Assembly: GCF_037975245.1 (NCBI RefSeq)
Contig: NC_092576.1
Location: forward strand, 18,929,611-18,993,610
Direction of reading: 5' to 3'
Origin: Apostichopus japonicus
Lineage: Eukaryota; Echinodermata; Holothuroidea; Aspidochirotida; Stichopodidae
DNA length: 64,000 nt
Part shown: positions 52,105-64,000 of the stretch, piece after piece
Layout of the letters: each line of letters opens with the position of its first letter
Position numbering within the stretch: the stretch's first letter is position 1
The notes under the pieces: model-generated
The model's input: only the letters and a program-made list of their open reading frames with translations
Databases searched by the model: none
Told to the model about the DNA's origin: nothing
Translations under genes and position numbers: made by a program

Positions 52105-55100
52105 TTCGGGGGAATAATATTCGGGGGAGTAATATCGTTGATGTTTTTGGCAGCTCAAGTATACAACTTTACACACTAAAAGTATTGTTGTGAGTGAGGT
52201 ATACAAACATTGACGTCACATGGTCACCTGATGTCTTCGGAATGTTTCAGGAATGTCTGAAACAGGTTTCATAAAAAGCTGACTTTTCTCCCATTTTTCA
52301 CGTATTTAACGTCCGAAATTGGTAAAGTTAATTACAGCAATGTAATTGGAGTGAGTTAAGGATTACATACATGGTGGGATGTTATGTTCATCGAAAAGTC
52401 TCCATAGTTGGTCTTTAACATTTGTCTGGTTATGAAATATAATCATTTGTCTATCACCTTTGCGATGTTCCTACGTTCCCTGAATAACACACAATATCGG
52501 GATATGATTACGGAACAGTTACAAGATAACAGTATATTGCCAATTCAATCAATTGATATTTTTATGCAAATATTATCGATGGGACTATAGTTTGATCATT
52601 AATTCTGGTCGGAAGAGTAATGGTTAGAATAAAATTATGACTCATAATAAAGTTAATGAAGTCATATCAATAGGACAATTTTCAACGTAGTAAGTAGATA
52701 TTAAAATATTCCCCTAACATGCAATAGGATATATAATCAGTGTTTAGCGTTTAACGTTTCCTTTTGGGTGACAGTAACAAACGATACCACACATGGGTTT
52801 ATTCTTGAACGATACGCCAGCCAAATATTGTCTACATGGCAATGGGAACAACAGCAATGCATATAACATGAAATTAATTGTTGTTTCACGTGGCGTAAAG
52901 AATATATATTCTTATAAAATATATAGGTACCTCCACATGTACCACATTTAGTAGGTGAACCAACATAATAACAAAATATAACCAGGGGATCAATATTAAT
53001 ATGGGCAATCTCTGTCAACACTATAACATCAAGTGAAAGATTATCGAGGTGGTCATTAATTGTAACTTATTACTAGGTTCTAGAGTCTGACAGTTGCATA
53101 GGCTTTCTCGGCCTTGTCAAATAATGCGCGATAACGTGTCAATTATAGTACTATGTTGTAGCTTAATAAAAATAAACCGTACCCAATGCCGCGGTTATTT
53201 TAGTCTTTCAACTAATCTTTCGTGAAATCGACAGAACGGAATTTTGGCGTGGCTTTTGGTAACAGCCTCTCTTGGCCAAGCCGCGCCCTATCGTAAAGAA
53301 TGATAGTTAAGTTACGTGAGATAACTATGTGAGCTGAGTGCACATTGTCATGGGAACCACACGTCTGTGTGTTTGGATACTTACATATATCAGTTTAGAA
53401 GCATCGATGTCTGATGTTTTGACATGTATTGTGTGCGCCGTATGATTCAAAACTATCCAACTTGACATCGTTATGTTCATATTGAGATCGTAGTAACAGA
53501 ATCGATATGTCCAAAACGAAATGGAATTTTCAAAAGCAATATTCAATGCAAAGATTTATGTTTTGAAATGTAGATTTCATATTGAATATGTCAATTTTTT
53601 TTTTCTCGATATGTCGATGTTACCCTGAACATAACCATGACTGGATAGTTTGGGAACAAACGGCGCTCCGTACATTTTAAATGCACATCTTAAGCAGCAT
53701 CTCTAAGGTCTTTATACAGCATCCGTAATCCTATCATACCGAGGTACACTAAGCTTAATCTAAACAGTTAAAAAAAAAAAAGATGAGAACGTTATTAACC
53801 AACGTTTATAGCTGTTCCACCATTATATACCGACAATCTATACATAAATACTTGGTCACAAAATTCAAAGATATCTTTCTGTTATAACTTTTTTTAACGT
53901 AACAAAAAGTAGGTTATACATTTCAAGTGGGAGGAGTTCCATTATTTCACGAAATATTGACATAACTGAACTGATCAATTTTAATTCCTCAAAAATAAAC
54001 TCTTTTTGTAAATGGTTTTGAGTTTATTTATAAAAACACTACATAACAGCAATATCGAGAAAGTAATTCTTAAAGCAGATCGGAAAAAAAAGTAACTTGG
54101 TGGTTTGTCATTACTTTTATATAGCTAGTAATCAACATCTTAACGAAAATTAAATATTCTCCGGAAAATCCGACAAACTTATTTTTATTGATGATGGAAA
54201 TTATTGGGATAATTAAGCTTAATTGAGAACCTTAAGGATAAGAAAACGTCTAGTTTTTGAGAACAAAATTTAACTTAGTTTGAAATTACATAAGATCGCA
54301 ACGCATTCATTTTTCTAAACATATAACTTTGAAAACTTATCGTAATAAATGAATTGGTGGTGTTATTATGACCTATTTATCAAGCCAGTGATTTTTGTCA
54401 GTAACTGACATCCTCTTGATGTCTTACCCTAATGGCCTTCCTACTTCCTCACCCCTTCCACCCGCTCCCCCCCCCAAGTAATAATAATACGAACAAGTTT
54501 CCAAAACTAGTTTGAGACTTGTTGTGTAAATGAGATGGAAACAACATTAATGCACAATGTTAGTCATTGAACAAATGTTCGGACAAACCTGGATAAAACT
54601 TACCATATGAACAAATATCGTCAGCAGGCTTCAGTGGAATTTAGTATATATAGAATTAAGAGTAACACTTAATATTACAGAGGTATATTGACTGGATTAA
54701 CATAATCAATAATCTCATGTGGCTTGTTAGGAATGAATCAAACTTTCTACTCTACCTAAAGTATCGTATGATAACTAAAGAAATTAAGAGTCATTCGATG
54801 AATATTATCAAGTGATATACTCCTATTACATAATATTTTAATAATAGACTACAAATCGTATGTATGCTGTCAATATACCGAGAAGCTACTGGAAGCAATA
54901 CAGTAAATACATATTTGCAAACATCCAGTTTGTGGCTTAACAGGATCTAGTAAATTAATATTGAAACAATTTCTGAGGGTAGATTAAAGTTACGTAGTAA
55001 AGAAATGTCGTTAAACATATAATGGGTGGATTAAAGTGATTTCTACAACTAGATTAATATTTTTGGACATGCTATGTATGACTTAAAGTAACAGAGTAAA

Positions 55101-57383
55101 CAAATATCACTTAACATACACTCTGTGAATTAAAGTGATATAGAATCTCGTTCTAACCATAAATGTCTTCGCTCTTTTATATTGTTTATAATTTACCAGT
55201 CAGTTTTCCCGAGTTAATTTACTTGTTTTTTAAATAATCCAAATGATTTTTTCAAGCAATATAGAAAACCTATGGAACTTACCGTTTATGCAAAATGATT
55301 TCCTTCTTAAAGGAGTTACATATATTTTATTATTTATCATACTCTTTTCAACATTTACTTCGTTTTTGGTACCCACTATTTTAGTCAAATCTAAAACTTT
55401 AATCAAGTTATACTTATTACACCAAGTTTGTAAAATGCACGTGTTAGTCCACAATTATTAGTGCATTGTTTGATCCAATAAGTGATAATTTTACAAGCAG
55501 ACGATTAACATACGATATTCAATTGATCATCTAACAAGTCTTGTTAACATAGGTTTCTCTTCACTGATTTCAGCTACATTACAAATCTTGTCTCGCATAG
55601 AGAGAAAGAAAAATAGATTATTGTAATGCTATCGCCGTCTTTGTTTATATCATAAAATAATTAAGCCCATACTTTATATTATTGTTTCTTCTTTAATTTC
55701 TACAGTAGCTTGGATCATGGTAGATGGATACATGGCATACACAGGTTTCTGTGGCCAACCACAAGTTGGATTCTCTCTGATTGTACTCTCTGTCACTGGA
55801 AAGACAAATGAGTGTCAAAATAGATGGCGTCATCACCAACATAACTAAGGAAGGAATGTTTCAGCCATTGGTGTCATGATTGTTAATAGTCTCAAGGTCG
55901 AAAGAAGGTTACATATCCGTGATTGCTACAGCTTTCATTATCTGGCTCTAGAAATACTCTCAAGGTGATAAACAATACGGTGGCTTACGTGGCTTCCAGG
56001 TGAATGGCAAGATAAGTGAGTGCTTACCATCATTGAGGATTCATAATGATAAATAGACAGAGCTGAAATCATTAAATAATGTTCAGGGATATATTCCTAA
56101 TGTAGGTTATTGCATTTTTTATAACTACGATTTTTAAAGTTTTGTAATAATATTACAATATTGCAAATGGCTTGACTTTACTTGAAGGGTACGATATGTC
56201 AATCAGTATAAAGTATGAACTATGTGTTTAGTCGTATGGTGTTAACCTAGTAATAAATCTTGTTATGACATCAAATGTTGACTATTCTAATCTTACTACA
56301 ACAAATAAGTGACAATAGTATTCATTGGTTGGATCATACTTTTCGAGATGACGGAATGAGTAAGAATTGTTGGTGTTATGCTTTTTCGTGTCCAAAAAAA
56401 TTAACAAACTTTTTTACCCCATTTTATTACTTATAGTAAGTGCTTATTTTATCGGAAGCTTTATGAAAGAAATTAGACGTTGAGATCAATGATGTTGCTC
56501 ATTATACAAAATCTTTGACCAGCTTGACCAAATTAAATTGTGTCATTGCACTTTTAATGTTTTCCTTTTAAATTAATTTACAACAAAAAAACATGTTTGC
56601 CACAAATGTCCATGGCAATAGTGAAAGATCATGACGCTCATGAGTTATATTCCCGTGACCAGTTAAACTCACTTTGATAGACCGATAGTGCATTGTTCAT
56701 TACTACATCAAGTAGAAGTTAGATAATATAGACTGCAAACATTCAAATTGAACGTATGCCTCATTTATTTCGATGGTTCATTATATTGTTTTGTGTTTTG
56801 TTTAATCTATATACAGTGTCGGATTGTCTGTGCAGACTTATCAATTGACAGTTTAGGCAATAAAATGCAATTCAGAAAGAGAGATTATTTAGAAGTTTAT
56901 TTAAAATAATTCTCCTTTACTTTTGTTTTCTTAAGCAAGTCATTTGCGAGAGAGGGGTGAAGGGGTTGGGAGGAAGGAAAAAGAAAGTATCCACTGCTTG
57001 GCACTTGTTTGTTAATACAAAGGTTCAGCTGGTTTAGCATTGTCGAGGAGTGTAAAGGGATATCTATAGTATTGACCAAAAAAAAAGTGTACCAATTTTA
57101 TCAGACCGTTTCACATGCAATATAGATAACTACGATAAGCAAATTGGATGTAACGTGAACTCTGCATGACTTAAAATATATCGTGACGTACTATTCGTCA
57201 ATTGGAGAAACATTAAAGGGTTGTTACCATCCATTCAATTATGATGTAGAAATAATGAGTCAGTCTATCAATTGTAATCTGTTGATAAAAGAATGTTGGA
57301 ATCAACCGGCAGGGAACTAATGAGTACGGGACACCACGGTTCAATGAAACGCCAGGTGTCTTTAGATCCACGCTTCTGTAGAT
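52105..57383. other. No supported gene
   Basis: AT-rich, with no frame above about 95 codons. One short frame near 55717-55860 (MVDGYMAYTGFCGQPQ), after an acceptor-like TTTCTACAG, might be an exon scrap, but nothing pairs with it. Confidence 0.4.
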
Positions 57384-57462
57384 CCTTAAAAAATACTTCA
57401 GGTTCTTGGCGACTACGTTGCGTTAGATAGTGTAAAACTGCCTACACCCCCTTTCATTTCAC

Positions 57463-57663
57463 GGTCTAGTTGGTCATAAGAACCTACGCTAGTCTGTCCT
57501 ACTATTAACAGTACACTCTATTCACCTAATAGCTGCAATTATGTTTCACCACGAGGAACATGCTATAAGTTCATGTTTCTCGGGCCCTCCCTTAAAATTA
57601 CTTCAGGTTCTTGGCGACTACGTTGCGTTAGATAGTGTAAAAACGCCTACACCCCCTTTCATT
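57463..57663 (+). repeat. Left 201-bp direct repeat of the Penelope-like element
   Basis: Begins GGTCTAGTTGGTCATAAG and ends CACCCCCTTTCATT, with the marker TTCTTGGCGACTACGTTGCG. The last ~70 bp is also present just upstream at 57384-57458, giving a tandem of a partial and a full copy. Confidence 0.9.
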
Positions 57664-58995
57664 CTAACTCAAAATTTGCCGGCAGACCGATAATAAGCGG
57701 AAATGGATCACCGACCGAAAAAATATCGGAACTTGTGGACTATTTTTTGCTTCCTATTGTATTAAAACAAAGCACCTATGTGAAAGACACAAATCACATT
57801 CTGAAAATTTTGGAAGCCACCCGTTACCATAAACAGTAGTACTTGCTACACTCTATGTCGTCGCCAAGTATACCAATACTCCCCAAGAGGAGGCTTTAGA
57901 TATATGTCAAGAAGTCTATGAAAAGGCGGAAAAGAGTGAATATGGAATAAATAAAATATCTTCCATATCCATGTGCAAACTAATTGAACTTATCTTAACA
58001 AGAAACTGTTTCGAGTTCAATAACCAATTCTATCTACAAAAGATCGGTTGCGCTATGGGCAGCCAAGCGTCTCCGGAAATCTGTGATATCGTCATGAATA
58101 GACTTGAAAACCAGATTTTACTGACAGATAATAAAATCTTAAAATGGCTCCGCTATAGAGATGACATTCTATTGCTTTACAACGGTTCACATCAGGAACT
58201 TGAGCAACTAGTAAACAGGCTGAATGAAATTCACCGCTTCTTAAAATTTACGGTAGAAATATCACACACCGAGGTAACATACCTAGATTTGAAAATCTTC
58301 AAAGGTCCAAGGTTCGATACCAATGGGTTATTAGACACCAAAGTCTACACCAAACCCACGGAAACCTTCCAATACCTCGACAGAAACTCTGCACAACTAC
58401 TTGACACTTTTAAAGGCTTCATTAAAGGGGCAGTAATACGATACGCACGTCTCTGTAACAATGAGACTGATTTCTTACAGAAAAAAGAACGCGTTCACAG
58501 AGAAACTGTTACTCCGTAACTATAAAGAAAGAGGAAATTGCCTCAGCCACGAAAGGCATAACATTTGAAAACCGTGGGGAATACCTCACTACCAAATCTA
58601 AACAAACGGAACCACCACTGATGTGCAAGCTTACCTATAAACCCCATATCAAAACCACGCATATGAAAAAAGCACCTTTGAAACATTGACACTTAATCTC
58701 GCAACACGCGGAATTATCCAAACTGTTTCCAAAAGAACCGATTCTAGCCTACAAAAGGGCCCAAAATCTCAAAGATTTACTTCTCAACTCAAGATTTCGT
58801 ACTAACGAAGAATCAGCTGACTCTCAAGGTTCACACGAAGCTCTTTTAGATACTCTTATAGCTGCACTATGAGTCCATAAAAACCCGTGCACAGAAAATA
58901 GATGCATTTTGAGAACGAGACGCCGAGGCCGAATATAAAATATTCAAAGGCTACTACTGATGAAGCTCCTCCTTTTGAGTTTGAGAGCAGAAACC

Positions 58996-59196
58996 GGTCT
59001 AGTTGGTCATAAGAACCTACACTAGTCTCTCCTACTATTAACAGTACACTCAATTCACCTAATAGGTGCAATTATGTTTCGCCATGAGGAGCATGCTATA
59101 AGTTCATGTTCCTCGGGCCCTCCCTTAAAAATACTTCAGGTTCTTGGCGACTACGTTGCGTTAGATAGTGTAAAATTACCTACACCCCTTTTCATT
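58996..59196 (+). repeat. Right 201-bp direct repeat of the Penelope-like element
   Basis: Same boundaries and length as the left copy, with about ten substitutions. It begins inside the tail of the coding remnant and ends at TTCATT. Confidence 0.9.
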
Positions 59197-60820
59197 ACAA
59201 ACTGATCAATAGTAACTTACTGTCCTATGTTAATATATATTTACCTAAAATTTATAGATATTTCAGAACTTCAAAGGGGTGTACAACACCGATGGCAAGG
59301 ACAGAGGACAACAAATATAGTTTAAAACTAAATAAAAAGCGAAAAAGGTCAGTTGAAAATATAAAAAAACAGTACAATGAACTTGCAAACAAAACTATGA
59401 ACTTAGCATTCAATGCACACTGTCTGATCTAGGGTATTAACGTACAGGGCTCAAATAATACGCCATTGTGTGCAATACAGTATGTAACTTGAAACAACTG
59501 CACGGGAAGTTCGCATCGTTTCCTGAAAAATTTGATAACCTTTATCCATCCGGCAATCCAATATTATCACTTTAAGAGTAATACATGTGTTGCTTATATA
59601 ATATCTCATGATTAGTTGAAAAAATAGAAACCGGACACTTCCGAACATCCTGTGATCAGCTCTGTACAATCAAACGAGTAGAGCAAACATCCTGTATACC
59701 AAATTGTATGACCTGTACAACAGACAATAAAATACATAGAATTAAACCGGCAGTAGTGATAAGCATGTAGAATTTGAGTATGTATTATGATATGCCTAGA
59801 TATGGTAAATTATGGAGGGATAGACTTAACGACAATAACATTAGTGATAATGACAGACCTTGGCAATGACTGGAATGTTATATACTGCCAGCGTCTTAAT
59901 CTGGATATTTTCTTTAAGTCGGCAAAAACACTTAGAATATATCGAGATGATTTACTATTAAACTTTGCATACGTAGTTACATTATACAATGCTGAATAAA
60001 CGATGTAATGCCGATCTACAAACTGACTTCATAAAATGTTGCGTTAGGCCTTTTTTTATCATGATCAACTTTATTTTGTTAGATGTGTATAGCAGTACAG
60101 CGATCAAAGAGAACTATCGATCTATTACCTGGAGTCTACAGTCATAACTGGAATTTAGTCTTACTAAAATTCACGTGATAAGATGAGCTGCGGTAGTAAC
60201 AAGTCGATTTTAAACACACTAAACCAAGAAAACTAAGTAAACAAATATGTATTAATTAGTCGAGTCCATTGGTACAGGCGCAGAATCCCCAGATGTAAAA
60301 ACAATTATGGCCCAAGGGTGGACTGTGTGCAAACATTTTAAGGAATAAATAACATTTACAGGTATGCCTTAAAACCCAGCATTGCAAGTACGTGCTGACG
60401 AAATTTCCAAACGTACTGAAATTTGCTATGCCTATACGGCTACTACTCGCAGTGTGATAAAAAAATCAACGGTTGAGGAGTTTGCCTGCAAGTAAGGACG
60501 TCGCTGGGTTGATATTTCAACGCAGACGATCATTTTCTACAAAAAAAAAATCTAGAATTCTCGATATCAAAAGAATATAAAAAGATATTAGTTAAACAAA
60601 CAACAATTTAACAGATGGAAACAATCTTACGGTAAAAAAAAAAATCCAAATTTTAAATATGAAAGTAACATCTTATCTCTATTTATGCCGGTGACTGAGA
60701 CGTTAGATTTCGTCTATTGTCTATTCATTGAAATCAGTAAAGCATGACCATAGCTCTACTGGCTCTGTCTCCGTAATATGCAGAGTGGGCGGAGCTTGAG
60801 TCTGCTTGCAGGACCAGCGT
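59197..60820. other. No supported gene
   Basis: AT-rich sequence with short frames only. It ends in GGGCGGAGCTTGAGTCTGC directly before a 22-base A run. Confidence 0.4.
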
Positions 60821-60842
60821 AAAAAAAAAAAAAAAAAAAAAA
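60821..60842 (+). repeat. A22 homopolymer, possible retroposon tail
   Basis: The longest A run in the window. It follows a GC-richer sequence, which would fit the 3' end of a retroposed copy on the plus strand. No upstream partner or target duplication was found. Confidence 0.5.
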
Positions 60843-61041
60843 CAATCCGACCAATCTGAACAGTACGTTAATGCACCATATGGTTGACCACTGGTCATTA
60901 TGACTTACTGACCAATCATATGGCTGATTTGTGGTTTATGAAAGCTGATATTACTTGTGTGTGAACTTTTAAAAGGAAAGTAATATGTGATAAACTATTT
61001 TTATAGTTCAATCTCAAACAGATTTAACCATCAAAAGCTAC

Positions 61042-61440
61042 TTGAATTTCTTCCGGACGAACTTTCCAGATGAGACAGTTCCACCAAAAACGCACATCCT
61101 GGAAGACCATGTTATACACGTCATCACAACAAGCACATCATGGAAGACTATACCCTTTATCACATCATGGAAATACTGGAAGACCTTGTTATACCATTCA
61201 TCACAGCATGCACATCCTGGAAGACCACGCTATACCCTTCATGGCAAAAAACACACTGAACTAGGCTTGTTAGGTAAAAAAGGGTCGAGTCATGCATGGC
61301 TGAACAAAACCAGATTTAATATCCGCAGGCTGAAGAATAATCTTGCCATCTTAAACTCCACCATGGTCACACACTGGTCCAGACTAAGACAGGAGCCTGC
61401 AGGCATCATTTATCCAGAAGTGTCTATGCAAACAAAATAA
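61042..61440 (+). pseudogene. Transposase-like ORF C-terminus with internal tandem repeat
   Basis: A 132-codon open frame. It begins NFFRTNFPDETVPPKTHILE, a motif I associate with the C-terminal part of the same uncharacterised ORF family seen near 49 kb. It ends with a helical RRLKNNLAILNSTM tail. Between them (61093-61245), a unit starting CACATCCTGGAAGACCA recurs about four times with different spacing, so the frame rotates through different readings of the same DNA. Only the first and last copies encode the expected ILEDHVI-type sequence, in different frames. It is a broken copy. Confidence 0.5.
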
Positions 61441-63215
61441 ATGCAATGACTACCACTCGTCATGTGTATGCACTAATCAGTGGAATACTTGTTTGGTCAT
61501 GTCTGTTCTACAGTAGGCCAATATTACTCTTTGTGATATCCAAGCAGCATCCATTCAGATTTGCATTACTGTCTTTACATGTATGCCGACATCATCCTAA
61601 AATAATAACAAATCTGGAGCCAGAGACTCATGCAGATTGGATTTTTTGTTCTCATGGCTTCAAATTTAGTAAATATTTGGTCAATTTATCTAGCTTATAA
61701 ATCCATTTGGGTGGAAAGGTGAGTGGAGGTGAGTTCACCCTGTTTGATTTAAACCCTAAATCCACAATGATTCTGTGATATCCACCATGTATTATTATAC
61801 CATCATATGTACATGTCACTACACTGCTTTAATGCTTACAAACACACCTCGAAATATACTTCATCTTTCATGTGTTCTCATACATTACTTACTTGAGTGA
61901 ACACGACAGATTCCCTAATGTTGTTCACTCCAAATCAAATCCTCACCCGTCTCTCCCCCACCTCACCCTCCCTCAGCCAAAAATATAAGGTCACCTCAAG
62001 TTTCGATCCCACACAGAAGCATGATATTCCCCTACATGTAAGGCTTGCCATCTTTAAATTTGCTTTTCGTCTTATTTGCATATTTCTTGTCTACTACATC
62101 TGATTTACAACTACGCTTAACTGAGAGCCGCTCAGATCTGTTATATGCCTATGGTATCTTGGTTGGTGGCATGGCCTTATTTGTCTCACATGGGTTAAGT
62201 TTAGGCTTAGCGATTGTGAGAAATGCAACGAGAACATGGTCGTGGTAATTCTACTAAGACTTATGTTGGGCCATCTGATGTCGGCCTAGGCCAGAGGTTG
62301 GATTACGAAACTCGTGCTAAGTATCTTATATACGTTACAAAACCTAAAAGCCTAGGGTCAGCTTAGTGCTTTGTTGCTGATTTTCGATTTCATTTTTGAA
62401 AGTACATGTTTATAGTCGGCGCCATAAAATTAACTGATGAAAGCTAACAATTATGTCATATTACTTCTCTTTGGCTTTAATCTTTTATTGGATTCTACCG
62501 CAATAAATGGTCACTCGAAACTATATTCATGAAACGTTTATCCCTTCATAAATGTCAATCGAGCAACTAAAAATTAGATATCTCATATTCATGATGAAAA
62601 TAACCGTCTCTATTAGTTAGAAGTGATAATACGTACGTACGTAATAGTTTCAGTTATGATTTTATTCTCGGGGTAAAAGTGCGTGAGGAGAAACGATACA
62701 AAAAAAAAGCAAAAATGGATTCCTTGGGAGAAATAATTTATGTTTCTACAAATCGTTTTGTATTTCCACCGTTTTTACATGAAAATGAATAATTTATCAT
62801 TTCTTCGATTACGCTGCACTTAAGACCGGCGTCTATGGGTATATGGGTATACAATAATGCAATTTTACACACAACTTCAACGTTCCAAACGCATTCATTT
62901 CAACATTCTCCTTATAAATTACAAAACGTATTACGAAATTGCTCCAAAATATATCTATATGATCTCATATTTCATGCAACCAATGTAAACTTCCGCGCAA
63001 TTAACTTCTCAAATCAGGACCTCTATGTAAAATATCTTTTAACGGCGACAGAGCGTTTACATTGTAGCTGCGTAATTTAACACCGCTACTGTTTCGGTCC
63101 ATTGTTAGCGCCCCCAATTACCATTGTGGTATCGCTAGTTCGAACTTACACCACTTCGACGTTCGACTTCGACCGCTCAACACGACGAGCTATCAACGAC
63201 GTTATTCGCCTACAT
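61441..63215. other. No supported gene
   Basis: AT-rich sequence, no recognised domain. Confidence 0.4.
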
Positions 63216-63466
63216 TAAAGGCATTAAAGACTCGCCCAACCGCGTGCGGCCATCTGAAAAAAAGTTAACTTTCTGTTGCTTGCAAGTGAATACTGCAGCT
63301 GTATGTACTGACTGGACACTAGTGTCTAATTACATACGGTAGCAAGCTGTGTGTGTATTTTCTGGGATCGATGGTGGTGGTTAACACTTCTGTTACACCT
63401 CATTAGAAACTAGGTCAAATTACCGGCATTAGACGTTTCTTTTTGCGCAAGTCTTCACACCCTTTA
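63216..63466. mobile_element. MITE, short copy
   Basis: 251 bp. Inverted ends are TAAAGGCATTAAAGACTCGC at the left and TAAAGGGTGTGAAGACTTGC on the opposite strand at the right. It matches 36921-37290 throughout but lacks about 110 bp of the interior. Confidence 0.75.
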
Positions 63467-63914
63467 GTCGCCTTTTTATTACTTTCGACCGAATAATTCT
63501 TATCAACTTGGGAAACGTTACTATCCGACCGCTATAGATACATTTTATTGGAACCGCATTCCTTTATTTCGTTACATTAACTTTTGTATTATTGTGAAGG
63601 ATCTAAACATACTTTTAATTATGGATGGATCCTGTATTTTCTATAAGGTTATTCGCAACGGACCGAACCAGTAGACCGGAGTTATTTTTGCTCTGCTAGA
63701 CGAACTGGTGAGTAATAATTTCGTTTAAATTAGTTACCGCCAACACATCCCCGAAACTTTAGAATACTTTGCCTATTAATATTCGCAACACCCTCTCAAT
63801 AACTAACTTCAAATATAAACTCGAAACTTATTATTGTGTTATTTTTTTCGGTGTTCTCTGTCCTGTGTGTATTTTATGTTAATTTGTTCATATGTTCATC
63901 GTACAGCGCTAAGA
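63467..63914. other. No supported gene
   Basis: Nothing recognised between the MITE and the closing microsatellite. Confidence 0.4.
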
Positions 63915-64000
63915 ACTTATCATCATCATCGTCATCGTCATCGACATCGTCATTGTCATCGTCATTATCAATATTAATATCATCAACATTATTATAATGA
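63915..64000. repeat. Imperfect (TCA/TCG)n microsatellite at window end
   Basis: CATCATCATCGTCATCGTCATCG-type repeats with scattered substitutions, the complementary type of the GAT tract at 32 kb. The tract reaches the end of the window, so its full length is unknown. Confidence 0.85.

Larger units (their letters stand above)
57384..59196 (+). mobile_element. Penelope-like element with flanking direct repeats
   Basis: Body 57664-58995 is flanked by 201-bp direct repeats (57463-57663 and 58996-59196). A partial third copy (57384-57458) precedes the left one. This pseudo-LTR arrangement is typical of Penelope-like elements. The coding part reads PIISGNGSPTEKISELVDYF near 57700, then a frame change near 57830, then an open frame 57971-58516. 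That frame has CFEFNNQFYLQKIGCAMGSQ, ASPEICDIV, the intact catalytic box RYRDDILLLY near 58165 and VTYLDLKIFKG. After 58519 it breaks again (LSKLFPKEPILAYKRAQNL near 58715). No GIY-YIG endonuclease is recognisable. The repeats differ by roughly 5 percent, so the copy is older than the LTR element. Confidence 0.75.

Overview
This is an AT-rich, intron-bearing eukaryotic window made mostly of transposable-element debris and simple repeats. Several element types point to a marine invertebrate deuterostome. The best marker is a Ty3/gypsy-type LTR element with the protease-integrase-RT-RNase H gene order of the Gmr1 group, described from deuterostomes. Penelope-like elements, a P-element-like transposase fossil and C2H2/transposase-like ORFs fit the same setting. 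An echinoderm is plausible, but I cannot prove it from sequence alone. There are no bacterial operons, CRISPR arrays or rRNA genes.

Layout. 1-10.7 kb: no convincing gene; a TA/GGCCTA minisatellite near the start. 10.7-11.8 kb: P-element-like transposase fossil (+). 15.2-16.3 kb: dead LINE (-), split by a ~190-bp insert whose first 45 bases match the 5' end of U2 snRNA. 16.5-18.2 kb: dead Penelope-like element (+) with RT and GIY-YIG remnants. 18.5-20.7 kb: 5' part of an APE-type LINE (-), cut at a (TA)n tract. 20.7-21.7 kb: unit with ~70-bp terminal inverted repeats. 22.78-29.0 kb: almost complete Gmr1-like LTR retrotransposon (-) with 671-bp LTRs. 31.6-32.7 kb: GAT microsatellite. 34.1-41.7 kb: candidate unit bounded by inverted repeats, enclosing a SAM-family pseudogene whose last exon is broken by a MITE. 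44.75-51.5 kb: a six-exon SAM-domain gene model (-) whose splice phases all agree, with a transposase-like fossil in intron 2. 52.0-52.1 kb: THAP zinc-finger start (-). 57.4-59.2 kb: second Penelope-like element flanked by 201-bp direct repeats. 61.0-61.4 kb: transposase-like C-terminus with an internal tandem repeat. 63.2-63.5 kb: second MITE copy. The window ends in a TCA-type microsatellite.

The only candidate host coding unit is the SAM-domain gene and its broken relative. The rest is a nested record of retrotransposons and DNA transposons. The most novel-looking item is the U2-headed insert, whose placement inside another element reveals both of its ends.
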